Of a DNA stretch of 64,000 nucleotides, positions 10,541 through 19,899 are shown piece by piece (the stretch's first letter is position 1; every line of letters starts with the position of its first letter). The DNA comes from Bacteroides xylanisolvens XB1A (GTDB lineage: Bacteria > Bacteroidota > Bacteroidia > Bacteroidales > Bacteroidaceae): positions 5,452,075 to 5,516,074 of the forward strand of contig NC_021017.1 in NCBI RefSeq assembly GCF_000210075.1, read 5' to 3'. A program made the translations under genes and the position numbers. The notes under the pieces were generated by a model. The model did not search any database, was not told the origin of the DNA, and saw only the letters and a program-made list of their open reading frames with translations.

Positions 10541-11773
10541 TTAATCTTTCATATCAATTGTTTTAGGTCGCAGACAAGTGACCAGAATAACCAGCATAGC
10601 CAGTACCAATATAGCAAGCAGTGCAAAATCACGTCCCAGGTGTCCGGCATCCATTGATTCGCCTAAAAGGCTAGTAATAGCAGCTCCGGCAAATACACCA
10701 CACATATTCATAATACCATAAGCGGTTGCCCTGTAACGTGCAGATACAAACTGACAAAGAATAGGCATATTATTTGCATCAAACATACCAAAACCTATTC
10801 CGAATAACACCGCTCCCATGACCAATGCAAAAATAGAATGACCATATCCGATAAACAGCAGGGAAGGTATGATAAGCCCCAAACCCAACGCACCGGTATA
10901 AACTCTTCCACGTACATTTTTTAATACCCATCGATCCGAGATGTATCCACCTGCCAATACTCCGAAGAGTGAAGATAAGGCTATAGAAATGGTAGACATA
11001 GGACCTGCTACTGAAATATCAATAGACAAGCTATCAGAAAAAAGAGTTGGTAACCAATTCTTTGCCGCCCATCCCGGAGTACCCGGCACACAGAAATAAA
11101 ATAAGATAACCCAGAAGAAGACATTAGAGAATAACATTCCCAAGCTCTTCAATACCGGAATCTTTTTCATCTTCTGATTCTCCGAGACATTTCCTCTCTC
11201 TTTATCACGTAGGAAAAATGCCAGAATAATACCATAACCTACACCTATAATGCCAAACCAATGAAACGTGGTATGCCAGGAATAGATTGCTGCAAAAGTA
11301 GCTCCGAACCCACCGATAGCCTGTCCTACATATAATCCCGTCATATGTATTCCCACAGCCAGCGAACGAGTTTTATCTTTGTGAAAATCGGCAATCAGAG
11401 ACAAAGCAGCAGGTAAATACAGTGCTTCACTAACTCCCATAATCCCACGCAACCAATAGAGTTGATTGAAAGTGGTGGCATAGCCCATCAGATAAGTAAC
11501 TCCCGACCATACACACAGACTACCTACAATCAACCATTTACGGTTCACACGGTCACCGATGATACCCGACAAAGGACTCATCAGTCCGTATACCCACAGG
11601 AAGACAGCCATCAAACGACCAAAATTGGCAGCCGATTCCAATTCCCGGACATCCTCCATCATCGGAATTCGCATAGTGGAAAGCATTTGCCTGTCCATAT
11701 AATTCAGCAAAGCAACACCCCACAATAGTCCGACTACTACCCAGGGATATATATTTGAAGTTTTATTATTCAT
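10541..11773 (-). CDS. nanT: MFS transporter, probable sialic acid permease
   Basis: This is a major facilitator superfamily permease with about 12 hydrophobic helices in 410 aa. The loop 2-3 motif (GIIGDRVNRKWLI) resembles the MFS GxxxDRxGRR signature and is repeated in the second half as GGYISDRWVLKNVRGR. It lies 6 bases after the sialidase gene and ahead of susC in an operon with a sialic acid lyase. Import of free N-acetylneuraminate across the inner membrane is therefore the best reading, comparable in role to NanT of B. fragilis. The substrate is inferred from context; the fold alone would also fit an anion:cation symporter (hexuronate/glycerate type). The symbol is tentative. Confidence 0.8.
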   Translation of the reverse strand: MNNKTSNIYPWVVVGLLWGVALLNYMDRQMLSTMRIPMMEDVRELESAANFGRLMAVFLWVYGLMSPLSGIIGDRVNRKWLIVGSLCVWSGVTYLMGYATTFNQLYWLRGIMGVSEALYLPAALSLIADFHKDKTRSLAVGIHMTGLYVGQAIGGFGATFAAIYSWHTTFHWFGIIGVGYGIILAFFLRDKERGNVSENQKMKKIPVLKSLGMLFSNVFFWVILFYFCVPGTPGWAAKNWLPTLFSDSLSIDISVAGPMSTISIALSSLFGVLAGGYISDRWVLKNVRGRVYTGALGLGLIIPSLLFIGYGHSIFALVMGAVLFGIGFGMFDANNMPILCQFVSARYRATAYGIMNMCGVFAGAAITSLLGESMDAGHLGRDFALLAILVLAMLVILVTCLRPKTIDMKD

Positions 11774-11779
11774 GCCTGT

Positions 11780-13420
11780 TTACTTTAAAATCTCCGTTAA
11801 ATCGATTTTTATAAAAGCTAAATCCGACTGACTGCTCTCATATAATATGCCTATTGAATTTTCATCTATGGACGTAATGCAGGAATATCCGGCACTGCGA
11901 TATTGGTCGAAAAGAATCCAATGTTCCTTCGGCCAGGTCATTCCATCATCAAAACTCACTTTCAAAGTCAGTTTATCCCTTTTCCCATAATCATTCGGAT
12001 TTACAAAGAGAAGCATGCTTTTCTTTTTTCCTTCTTCTATATATTCATGTCGGTGCAGGCTTGCCATACAGGTAGGTTCCACCAGTGCCTTTCTTGAAGT
12101 AGGATGTTCCTTCCAACTCGCTCCCAAATCGGTAGTCGTACAAATTCTCCGACCGTTCACCTCTTTATGTCCTCTGTTCCGGTTGTCGCGCATGTTCAAC
12201 ATCAGGGCACCATCATTCAATTGTACGACACTACATTCCGTTACATCCTGATATGCAGAGTTGCTGGTCACCCACGTCTTTCCGTGATCTTTACTATACG
12301 TAATATTTGAGAAAGGAAGTCCCTTTTCATCACGTCCTTGTGTGGGAAATACCAACGTACCATCCTTCAACGTAATCCCTTGTCCCGGTGCCGGTGCAAA
12401 CAGCCACCATTCAGGATGCTTCGTCTTTGCGGTTATATTATCCGGAAAACTCCAGCTAAGACCGTCATCCGTACTTTTCGCTATCATAAACTGGCAGGTT
12501 TCTTTTAGTCCTGTTCCGGGTTGGGAGCCTTTTCCTTTCCATTGGTGTGTCCAGACCGTGCTACTTTCATTCAATCCTTCTATCCACTTGCCATCTTTAT
12601 CCAGCAGGCCATGCATCCACAATCCGGCTACATAAATGTCACCTGTATTTTTATCGACTAGAATACAAGCATCGCTCACTCCATTGTATTTCTGCGGCAA
12701 GCCGCCCCATTCTCCCATATCTAATACAGTCTGAACAGGTTGCCAGGTCAATCCCTGATCCGTACTCCGATGAAGAGCAATGTCTATATTTCCTTGCAAA
12801 TCACGAGAGTAGTCATAACGGGCATCAAAAATGGCTAACAAAGTTCCTTGATTGCTGGTAGCCAATCCCGGAATACGTGACGAAACACACCCATCCTGTC
12901 CTTTCTGCCGTACCGCTACTCCTACCCGCAAAGGTTTACTTCCTTTTTCCGAGATTTTCAGATTGCCTTTAGTCGTTTTAATCCGGTTACAGTTAAGTTG
13001 AATACGGTGATCCAATGAAACCGTATCTTTCAACGTCACGGCTACCCAAAAAGACAAAGAATCCTGATTTACCTGCACTTTATCAGTAAATGATATTTTA
13101 CGTGCAGCGGGAAGTGATTTATATAGCAAACGGGATGTATCTATCAGTCCATTTTCTTGTGTACCATATATAGCAACAGAAACAACATCTGCCACATCTG
13201 TACTCCCTAATAAATCTAAATCTATTTGCTGAATGGCGTAAGGTTGATTGTCTGCCCTGATTAGAGTAACCTTTAATACAGGACTTGCCGATTTCTTCAC
13301 CAACACAGGAATTACCGGTCGTTCCAGCACCCATTTTATTTCTTTACCCAAAGACGTGGCTGGCAATACCAATAATAAAATCATTGAAAATATGATTAAT
13401 ATTTCCCTTCTTACTTTCAT
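11780..13420 (-). CDS. nanH: Two-domain GH33 sialidase, probably periplasmic
   Basis: This is the second sialidase of the operon. A signal peptide (about residues 1-25) lacks a lipobox Cys, so the product is probably soluble in the periplasm. Residues 30-165 form an N-terminal beta-sandwich typical of Bacteroides BNR-neuraminidases. The catalytic propeller follows, with SRIP (181-184) replacing FRIP. Asp boxes include STDQGLTW (219), STDDGLSW, SKDHGKTW, TTDLGASW and SFDDGMTW. The Tyr of AGYSC and the Glu of GILYESS are near the C-terminus. At 546 aa it matches the two-domain family. It starts 116 bases after the lyase gene and ends 6 bases before the permease. Having a lipoprotein and a soluble sialidase together suggests sequential surface and periplasmic cleavage. 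Confidence 0.92.
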   Translation of the reverse strand: MKVRREILIIFSMILLLVLPATSLGKEIKWVLERPVIPVLVKKSASPVLKVTLIRADNQPYAIQQIDLDLLGSTDVADVVSVAIYGTQENGLIDTSRLLYKSLPAARKISFTDKVQVNQDSLSFWVAVTLKDTVSLDHRIQLNCNRIKTTKGNLKISEKGSKPLRVGVAVRQKGQDGCVSSRIPGLATSNQGTLLAIFDARYDYSRDLQGNIDIALHRSTDQGLTWQPVQTVLDMGEWGGLPQKYNGVSDACILVDKNTGDIYVAGLWMHGLLDKDGKWIEGLNESSTVWTHQWKGKGSQPGTGLKETCQFMIAKSTDDGLSWSFPDNITAKTKHPEWWLFAPAPGQGITLKDGTLVFPTQGRDEKGLPFSNITYSKDHGKTWVTSNSAYQDVTECSVVQLNDGALMLNMRDNRNRGHKEVNGRRICTTTDLGASWKEHPTSRKALVEPTCMASLHRHEYIEEGKKKSMLLFVNPNDYGKRDKLTLKVSFDDGMTWPKEHWILFDQYRSAGYSCITSIDENSIGILYESSQSDLAFIKIDLTEILK

Positions 13421-13536
13421 AGTATTTTTATTTTAGGTAATTTTGAACGCATTTAACTAGATTTGAGGGGAATGACAGAAAGTAAAATAGCTAAACCCCA
13501 GCAATATACTTTTACTGTCATCTCCTCTTTTTATAT

Positions 13537-14448
13537 CTAAAAATCGAAGAAATTTATTGCATCCAAATCACCTTTTAATTTGTCATACTCCTCAACTGAA
13601 AAAGGTTTTATCGGTAAACGACAACTGCCACAATCAATACCTATTAATTTCATGATAGCTTTACCTCCACGTACGCCTCCACCATATTTAATGATAACTT
13701 CCACTGTACGTATAGATTTCATTTGCCAGACACGTGCTGTTTCCACATCATTTTGCTTCATTGATTCAAAAATGGCATGGTAAACATTGGGAATATAATT
13801 ATATGTACTTCCTACGCCTGCCACAGCTCCCATTGATAAACCTGCAATCAGAATCTCGTCAAAGCCATGCAGAACTTCAAACTTATGCTGCTCCAAATCG
13901 ATGCAAGCCCCCATCTCCATCAGGTTATTATGAGTAAATTTAGTACCTACCAAGTTTGGTATTTTCTTCTTACCCTCTACCAAAAATCTATCTACCGGCA
14001 AATTAACCCCTGTGATCGACGGCATATTATAGTAATAGAAAGGCAGTCCACTGGCAGACCTGCAAACCGGAGCAAAAAAATCGATCAACTCATCTACCGT
14101 TCCCGGCTTGAAAAAAGACGGAGCTATTGAAGCAATGGCATCGGCTCCTGCTTTTTCCGCATGACATGCCAGTTCCATAGCACTCCGCTGACAGTTTGAA
14201 CCTACATGGGCAATCACTTTGAACCGCTTACCAGCCGAAGCAACCCATTTTTCAAGAATTAATTTACGTTCATCAATCGTCAGCGAAGAGAATTCACCGG
14301 TCGTACCACACACAAACACCCCTTTAATAGGAGTTGATGCGATCCAATCAGCATATTTTTCAATAACAGATAAATTTACATCCCCATTTTCATCCATTGG
14401 GGTGAAGGTGGCCGCAACCATCCCTTCCAGTCTTTCATAATTGTTCAT
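13537..14448 (-). CDS. nanA: N-acetylneuraminate lyase, DapA/NanA family
   Basis: This is a class I aldolase that splits N-acetylneuraminate into N-acetylmannosamine and pyruvate in the cytoplasm. Family marks are GTTGE (residues 48-52, pyruvate carboxylate binding), the catalytic Tyr in YYYNMPSITGVNL (about 140), and the Schiff-base Lys in LVGTK (170). A TIM-barrel length of 303 aa is usual. The sequence after Tyr (NMPSITG) resembles the lyase rather than dihydrodipicolinate synthase, and the context of sialidases and a NanM-like protein settles the choice. It lies 36 bases after the Kelch gene. No ManNAc epimerase or kinase gene is present in the window, so later steps must be encoded elsewhere. 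Confidence 0.92.
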   Translation of the reverse strand: MNNYERLEGMVAATFTPMDENGDVNLSVIEKYADWIASTPIKGVFVCGTTGEFSSLTIDERKLILEKWVASAGKRFKVIAHVGSNCQRSAMELACHAEKAGADAIASIAPSFFKPGTVDELIDFFAPVCRSASGLPFYYYNMPSITGVNLPVDRFLVEGKKKIPNLVGTKFTHNNLMEMGACIDLEQHKFEVLHGFDEILIAGLSMGAVAGVGSTYNYIPNVYHAIFESMKQNDVETARVWQMKSIRTVEVIIKYGGGVRGGKAIMKLIGIDCGSCRLPIKPFSVEEYDKLKGDLDAINFFDF

Positions 14449-14484
14449 AATGCATTTAATTAGATTTGATATTTCATTTTATTT

Positions 14485-15552
14485 CTAGAAACTTCCCTTT
14501 AGAATAAATGGCGTCCGTATTCCCGGCTGTACCTCACCACTTACGATAAATACCTGATTTCCGACAGAAACAACATTTGTAGTAACCGGAATGCGATAAG
14601 GACATTCGAGCGAATCTACCAGAGAATTCGTACTTGTACTAACTACTCGTAACTTACGGCTGAATCCCGGATGCTCGGAAGATGTAGGAAGAATCTCTTC
14701 CACTCCCCCAAATAGCAGAATCTTATCCTCCCCGTATGGTATACCAGTCCCCGCCATTACAGGAAAAGAACCGATCATTTTACTCCATTTTCCAATGCCT
14801 GGCTCAAATACGTACCCCTCCGTATGTTCTACCATCGCCTCATCCGGAGCATAACTTCTTCCGCTGAAAAGATAAAATCGTTCCCCTTGAGCCACACCTA
14901 CTGCATAGGAAAGAGAAGGACCATTCCAATCCGGCATTTCTTGCCATCCTCTTTCTTTATGCATCAAATCAAGCATGTAAAAATGATGAGTCGACTGTTC
15001 ATTTACCATAGTCTCTTGCCCCCCAGCAATATAAATACAGTTATCATCCATTGCTCCCGTTGCATTCGCCAACGGAACCGGCAAAGATGGATAACTGACA
15101 GAGTCTATCACAAATGAATCTTCTTCTTTCTTTATCAGGAAAACGTTATCACTACACTGCGTACGATCACACCCTCCAATACACAACAATCCTTCCGGCA
15201 GACTTATTGAAACTCCATAAGCAAGCGGGCGATCGAGAAAATCATCATAAACAGTCCATTTTCCCGTTTGTAAATCATAGCTATATAAAGTAGACCACCA
15301 AGTTTTCGTTCCTCCTTCCCAAGGATACTTGTCAGGAAAGTTAGCTCCGCCCAGCACAAGCAACTTTCCTTCCACTATCCCGGAATATGCACCTGCTAAT
15401 CCGACGTTCTCCGGCATGCCGGCGCATCCTGGAAGCAGCAATGAGTTTTCCCATTGCACCTCTATCCTCTTTTCCTTTTTTCTCAAACAAGATGTATTCA
15501 TAAACAATATTATTAAGGATAAACATAAAATGATGAAATATAGTCTTTTCAT
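14485..15552 (-). CDS. nanM: Kelch-propeller mutarotase-like lipoprotein, NanM family
   Basis: This is a cyclically permuted mutarotase-family protein expected to interconvert alpha- and beta-N-acetylneuraminate after sialidase release. The N-terminus has a hydrophobic helix with the lipobox-like FMNTSC, giving Cys22. Kelch-type blades recur with Gly-Gly pairs: LLVLGGANFP, LLCIGGCDRT, CIYIAGGQET, FYLFSGRSY, KILLFGGVEE and VFIVSGEV. The usual six-blade length is present (355 aa). Its start overlaps the GntR stop by 4 bases, and it is followed by the lyase gene. The anomerase role is known for NanM in Enterobacteria and is inferred here from family and neighbours. Confidence 0.85.
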   Translation of the reverse strand: MKRLYFIILCLSLIILFMNTSCLRKKEKRIEVQWENSLLLPGCAGMPENVGLAGAYSGIVEGKLLVLGGANFPDKYPWEGGTKTWWSTLYSYDLQTGKWTVYDDFLDRPLAYGVSISLPEGLLCIGGCDRTQCSDNVFLIKKEEDSFVIDSVSYPSLPVPLANATGAMDDNCIYIAGGQETMVNEQSTHHFYMLDLMHKERGWQEMPDWNGPSLSYAVGVAQGERFYLFSGRSYAPDEAMVEHTEGYVFEPGIGKWSKMIGSFPVMAGTGIPYGEDKILLFGGVEEILPTSSEHPGFSRKLRVVSTSTNSLVDSLECPYRIPVTTNVVSVGNQVFIVSGEVQPGIRTPFILKGSF

Positions 15553-16301
15553 ATCCCTTCTACCTTTTCACTACTTTCTTTTTCTGCCATCAACTCCTGA
15601 CTCCGATTGACCTTGAAAATCTTATAAACCTCAAAATGTCTTTCGATGGCATCCCGGTATCCTTTTTCATCCCCTTTTTTTATAAAATCCAGCAAATCAG
15701 CATGAGTAGCTATTTTACCACTTTTACTCATTTCTATATTTATAGGTTTCAAATAATCTTTGAATTTTTCTTTCACATAGACAAGTATAGGGTGAATGAT
15801 TTCCTGAAATTCGGATATTATTTTATTTCCAGTGATTTTATATAGTTTCGTATGAAAAGCCGATTCACTGATTAATGCGTATTCATTATTCTCAAAAACA
15901 ATTCCCATTTTCACTATCTCGCTTAATTCTTCGATGTCTTTAGGAGTTATCTTACGGAAAATATCGCTTGATATTCCTATTTCAAGTGCAATTCTGAAAT
16001 CTAACAGATCTAAAATAGTTTCTTCACTCAAAACACGAGGATCTATCACTCTTTTCATCCCTCCTAAAATAGAAGGTTCGGTCAGAACCATTCCTTTGCG
16101 AGGACGTGCATGAATCAGCCCCATCATTTTCAAACGACTCAATGCTTCTCTGACAACACTCCTTGCAACTCCTAATTCTGCAGCCAGATTATTCTCATTG
16201 GGAATTGAATCTCCACGCCTTAAGTCATTCTTTTTAAAGTAAGTAAGCAGACTGTCTTCCACCTGATCGATTAATGTTGTTTGATTAATTTCTATCTTCA
16301 T
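15549..16301 (-). CDS. FadR-type GntR transcriptional regulator of the sialoglycan operon
   Basis: This is a DNA-binding repressor of the FadR subgroup. The N-terminal winged helix (about residues 8-76) carries the signature NLAAELGVARSVVREALSRLKMMGLI. The C-terminal all-helical FCD ligand domain (about 95-225) has metal-site-like residues D106/H149/H199 (DLLDFR, AFHTKLY, HADLLDFI; positions approximate). It is the first gene of the ten-gene unit and overlaps the Kelch gene by 4 bases. A perfect inverted repeat with the FadR core lies 20 bases before the start codon, so autoregulation and control of the whole operon are likely. Sialic acid or ManNAc is the probable effector, by analogy with NanR. 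This is inferred. Confidence 0.9.
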   Translation of the reverse strand: MKIEINQTTLIDQVEDSLLTYFKKNDLRRGDSIPNENNLAAELGVARSVVREALSRLKMMGLIHARPRKGMVLTEPSILGGMKRVIDPRVLSEETILDLLDFRIALEIGISSDIFRKITPKDIEELSEIVKMGIVFENNEYALISESAFHTKLYKITGNKIISEFQEIIHPILVYVKEKFKDYLKPINIEMSKSGKIATHADLLDFIKKGDEKGYRDAIERHFEVYKIFKVNRSQELMAEKESSEKVEGI

Positions 16302-16715
16302 ATTATTAGAATTTTATGATTTGTATTATTTGTCTGACAAATAATACAAATGCAATATTAAGGGATTTTTTTTAGAATACAATAATATTAGTATAGAAAA
16401 ACACTCACTTATGCTGAAAAACATAATTTTCGGCACAGGACAAGAAACGTTCACTTGTTCAACACATTAGAAGATTATTCCCAAACATTGCATCAATTAC
16501 TTGTCCGCCTCACATAAAACAAATACCTTTACTGCATAATTTTCATTATCCCCTTACAACAAAACAATTATTTTCTTATAGGAAAACAAATAGTTTTTTA
16601 TAACAGGACAATAGACACCCTATAACAGGACGAGCAAAATTATACTAAGCAGTTTCATAAAAGCTACAGTAAAAAACAATAAAGAATACAGAGAATATAT
16701 TTAATTATCAGAATA
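16302..16715. other. Divergent intergenic region between the GntR operon and an HU-like gene
   Basis: This 414-base AT-rich gap contains the operator at 16321-16349. It also has two direct copies of TATAACAGGAC (16599-16609 and 16621-16631), 22 bases apart, upstream of the HU-like gene. No open frame looks real. Promoters for both directions must lie here, but I see no full TTTG/TAnnTTTG pair. Confidence 0.6.
16321..16349. promoter_or_regulatory. Probable GntR/FadR operator
   Basis: Two 14-base arms (16321-16334 and 16336-16349) are perfectly complementary around a single T. The centre reads TTGTCTGACAA, which fits the FadR-subfamily pattern TNGTNNNACNA. It lies 20 bases upstream of the GntR start codon. 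Confidence 0.8.
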
Positions 16716-17342
16716 ATGGCATATTACGACTTTAAGAAGAAACCGGCTCTCACTACAAAAGAGGGAGAAAAGGATGTGTTGTACCCCAGCATTGTATTTA
16801 ACGGCACTATCAACACCAAACAACTATTGAAACAACTCGTTGCCCGCACCGGATACAAGCCGGGAGTGGTAGAAGGTACACTGATGGAACTTGTAGACCT
16901 CGTGGGAGAATACATAGGACAAGGCTACCGGGTAGAAGTAGGTGAGTTCGGTTATTTTTCCGGAAAGATAAAATCCCGACTGGTGAAAGATAAAAAAGAC
17001 CTGCGTTCACCTTCCATTCAATTCAACGGAGTGAATTTCCTTGCTTCCAAAACATTCAAGAAGAAAGCAACGGGTAAACTGGAACGGGCTCAAAAACTAT
17101 TTTTCCAAGCTTCAAGCCAACTGGATGACGAAGAACTGAAAAGAAGACTACTTGAACACGTCAACCGATATGGATTCATCACACGCACCACATATACCGA
17201 ACTGACCGGACGACTGAAAAATAAAGCATTAGAGGATTTAAAGCGGTTTGCCAAAGAAGGCATAATCTGTAAAGTGGGACGTGGGAATCAAATGCTTTTT
17301 GTGAAAAACCAAGAGGATAGTCAAACAGAGCAGAATATATAA
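16716..17342 (+). CDS. HU-family DNA-binding protein with C-terminal extension
   Basis: This is a predicted nucleoid-associated or regulatory DNA-binding protein of the long HU-related family of Bacteroidetes. Residues 25-125 have the HU-like core (NTKQLLKQLVARTG, then the beta-arm region RVEVGEFGYFSGKIKS). Residues 130-200 form a helical, winged-helix-like segment (EHVNRYGFITRTTYTELTGRLKNKALEDLKRFAKEGII). At 208 aa it is twice the size of classical HU. It is divergent from the GntR operon, with direct repeats in its upstream region. The role is inferred from the fold. Confidence 0.85.
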   Translation: MAYYDFKKKPALTTKEGEKDVLYPSIVFNGTINTKQLLKQLVARTGYKPGVVEGTLMELVDLVGEYIGQGYRVEVGEFGYFSGKIKSRLVKDKKDLRSPSIQFNGVNFLASKTFKKKATGKLERAQKLFFQASSQLDDEELKRRLLEHVNRYGFITRTTYTELTGRLKNKALEDLKRFAKEGIICKVGRGNQMLFVKNQEDSQTEQNI

Positions 17343-17642
17343 CATAAAAAAAGGCTATCTATCCCAGACAGCCAATCTTTGTTAACCTTAAATCTAATAC
17401 TATGAAAAACACACTACAAAGATACGAGCTTTTCGGTTATCTCCAAATTTTCAGGTCAAAGCAGTGTATCTTATAACATGGTTTAATAGAAACAACCAAT
17501 CCGTTAACATTTAACATAAATCAATTGGATATTAACGAATATCCGCTCAATGAAACCAAACTGTTTTCATTTCGTTATCTCACCATAAAACAAACCTTTC
17601 CTATACCTTAATTGTTCATTATATAAACGAATTTCACATGAT
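17343..17642. other. Intergenic region with a weak terminator-like hairpin
   Basis: A short hairpin (17353-17360 with 17366-17373, one mismatch) follows the HU-like stop codon and is trailed by ATCTTTGTT. The rest of the 300 bases is AT-rich leader for the next gene. No other feature was seen. Confidence 0.4.
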
Positions 17643-18668
17643 ATGAGCACCAAAGAACAATACTGGAAATATTCCCTCATCGTCATCATCCTATTTATGG
17701 GGATCATCATCTTCCGACAAATCACTCCATTCCTGGGAGGATTATTGGGAGCACTCACTATTTATATTCTTGTACGCGGACAGATGAGATATCTGGTAGA
17801 AAAACGAAAGCTAAAACGTAGCCTAAGTGCTTTACTGATTACCGCAGAAACTATTTTTGTCTTCCTTATTCCTTTGGGACTGACCGTCTGGATGGTAGTA
17901 AATAAACTACAAGATATCAATCTGGACCCACAAACGTATATCGCACCGATCCAACAAGTAGCCGAATTTATCAAAGAGAAAACAGGATATGATGTATTAG
18001 GAAAAGATACATTGACATTCATTGTCTCCATACTTCCCCGTATCGGACAAATCATAATGGAGAGTATCAGCAGTCTCGCCATCAACCTGTTCGTCATGAT
18101 CTTTGTACTTTATTTCATGTTGATCGGAGGAAAAAAAATGGAAGCATACGTCAACGATATTCTGCCATTTAACGAGACCAATACTCAAGAAGTAATCCAC
18201 GAAATCAATATGATTGTTCGTTCCAATGCCATCGGTATTCCCTTGCTGGCTATCATTCAGGGAGGAGTAGCCACGATAGGTTATCTTCTTTTCGGAGCAC
18301 CCAACATCTTATTATTAGGATTCCTGACCTGCTTTGCAACCATTATTCCGATGGTGGGCACTGCATTGGTATGGTTTCCCGTAGCCGCTTATCTGGCTAT
18401 AAGCGGAGACTGGTTCAACGCCATCGGGATTGCCGCATACGGAGCCATCGTCGTATCACAGTCAGATAACCTGATTCGGTTTATTCTTCAAAAGAAAATG
18501 GCAGATACTCATCCACTTATCACTATTTTCGGGGTAGTCATCGGTCTGCCGTTATTTGGGTTTATGGGAGTGATCTTCGGTCCGTTGTTGCTTGCGTTAT
18601 TCTTCCTTTTTGTAGATATGTTTAAAAAAGAATATCTGGACTTACGAAATAACCTCCCGTCGAGATGA
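17643..18668 (+). CDS. AI-2E family transporter (PerM/YdiK-like)
   Basis: This is a polytopic inner-membrane protein of the AI-2 exporter superfamily. The 341 residues include about eight hydrophobic helices, with an early paired-helix region (residues 12-45). A larger soluble segment between helices 3 and 4 contains YIAPIQQVAEFIKEKTGYDVLG. The conserved tail GVVIGLPLFGFMGVIFGPLLLALF matches the family signature PxxxGxxGxxxGP. Substrates vary in this family, so autoinducer export should not be assumed. It precedes a separately promoted glycosyltransferase. Confidence 0.88.
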   Translation: MSTKEQYWKYSLIVIILFMGIIIFRQITPFLGGLLGALTIYILVRGQMRYLVEKRKLKRSLSALLITAETIFVFLIPLGLTVWMVVNKLQDINLDPQTYIAPIQQVAEFIKEKTGYDVLGKDTLTFIVSILPRIGQIIMESISSLAINLFVMIFVLYFMLIGGKKMEAYVNDILPFNETNTQEVIHEINMIVRSNAIGIPLLAIIQGGVATIGYLLFGAPNILLLGFLTCFATIIPMVGTALVWFPVAAYLAISGDWFNAIGIAAYGAIVVSQSDNLIRFILQKKMADTHPLITIFGVVIGLPLFGFMGVIFGPLLLALFFLFVDMFKKEYLDLRNNLPSR

Positions 18669-18689
18669 CGGAACTACCGAAAAATTGTG

Positions 18690-18697
18690 TACTTTTG
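18690..18697 (+). promoter_or_regulatory. Bacteroides -7 box upstream of the glycosyltransferase
   Basis: TACTTTTG matches TAnnTTTG exactly and lies 28 bases before the ATG. A clear -33 TTTG is not seen at the expected distance. Confidence 0.45.
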
Positions 18698-18724
18698 CCG
18701 TTGTAAAAACGACACTAAAATTTG

Positions 18725-19897
18725 ATGGAAACATTTACATTCAATACTGTCGAACTGATTCTTTTATCAGCGGCAGGTATTCTTTTTATCATTCAGCTCA
18801 TCTATTATTTTGGTCTGTACAATCGGATACATGCCCATAATAAGGCTGTACGCAAAGAAGAGGTACATTTTTCACGAGAACTGCCTCCACTTTCCGTAAT
18901 TCTCTGCGCACGCAATGAGGCTGAAAACCTGCGTAAAATCCTGCCAGCCATTCTGGAACAGGATTATCCGCAATTCGAGGTGATTGTCATCAACGATGCT
19001 TCCACAGATGAAACCGAGGATATACTGGGAATGATGGAAGAAAAATATCCTCATCTTTACCATAGTTTTACCCCTGAAAGCGCACGTTATATCAGTCATA
19101 AAAAACTGGCCCTGACATTAGGCATTAAAGCCAGTAAACATGATTGGCTGGTATTTACAGAAACAAACTGTATGCCGGCAAGTAACCAGTGGTTAAAGTT
19201 AATGGCACGCAACTTTACTCCGCAGACTCAAATCGTATTGGGATATAGCGGCTATGACCGTACAAAAGGATGGTTGCACAAACGTACCGCATTTGATACC
19301 CTCTTCCAATCCTTGCGTTATCTGGGATTCGCTTTAGCCGGAAAACCATATATGGGTATCGGACGTAACTTAGCTTACCGGAAAGAGTTGTTTTTCCAAC
19401 AGAAAGGATTCTCCAAATACCTGAACCTGCAACGTGGAGAGGATGACCTATTCATCAACCAGTTGGCAACTCCTTCAAATACCCGCGTCGAAACAGACAT
19501 CAACGCCACCACACGGATAAATCCTGTGTACCGATACAAAGAATGGAAAGAGGAAAAAATAAGCTATATGGCGACCGCAAGATATTATCAGGGAATACAA
19601 CGATACCTTTTGGGATTTGAGACTTTCTCCCGTCTGTTATTCTATGTTTCCTGTATAGCAGGCATCGCATCCGGCGTCCTCAATTCTCATTGGTTAGTCG
19701 CAGGCATCGCACTGTTAATCTGGTTACTACGCTTCATCATGCAAATTGTCGTTATTAACCAAACAGCCAAAGAAATGGGAGGAAACCGGAAATACTATTT
19801 CTCATTACCGCTATTCGACCTTCTCCAACCTATACAGTCGCTGAATTTCAAGATTTGCCGATTCTTTCGAGGAAAAGGAGATTTCATGAGAAGATGA
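18725..19897 (+). CDS. Family 2 glycosyltransferase, membrane-bound
   Basis: This is a GT-A fold glycosyltransferase. The ATG at 18725 is preferred over the TTG directly before it. A hydrophobic helix (about residues 10-28) anchors the N-terminus. The catalytic domain (about 55-270) has LSVILCARNEAENLRKILPAILEQDYP and VIVINDASTDET (nucleotide-sugar site). It also has the acidic RGEDDLF motif near residue 240. Two to three C-terminal helices (about 290-355) follow, giving a processive-type topology. The stop is only 2 bases from the stop of the convergent GNAT gene. Donor and acceptor cannot be deduced. Confidence 0.88.
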   Translation: METFTFNTVELILLSAAGILFIIQLIYYFGLYNRIHAHNKAVRKEEVHFSRELPPLSVILCARNEAENLRKILPAILEQDYPQFEVIVINDASTDETEDILGMMEEKYPHLYHSFTPESARYISHKKLALTLGIKASKHDWLVFTETNCMPASNQWLKLMARNFTPQTQIVLGYSGYDRTKGWLHKRTAFDTLFQSLRYLGFALAGKPYMGIGRNLAYRKELFFQQKGFSKYLNLQRGEDDLFINQLATPSNTRVETDINATTRINPVYRYKEWKEEKISYMATARYYQGIQRYLLGFETFSRLLFYVSCIAGIASGVLNSHWLVAGIALLIWLLRFIMQIVVINQTAKEMGGNRKYYFSLPLFDLLQPIQSLNFKICRFFRGKGDFMRR

Positions 19898-19899
19898 AT

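Noticed and set aside
13537..14448. Dihydrodipicolinate synthase (dapA)
   Set aside because: The family is shared, but sialidases, NanM-like and permease genes in the same operon and the YNMPSITG segment favour the sialic acid lyase.
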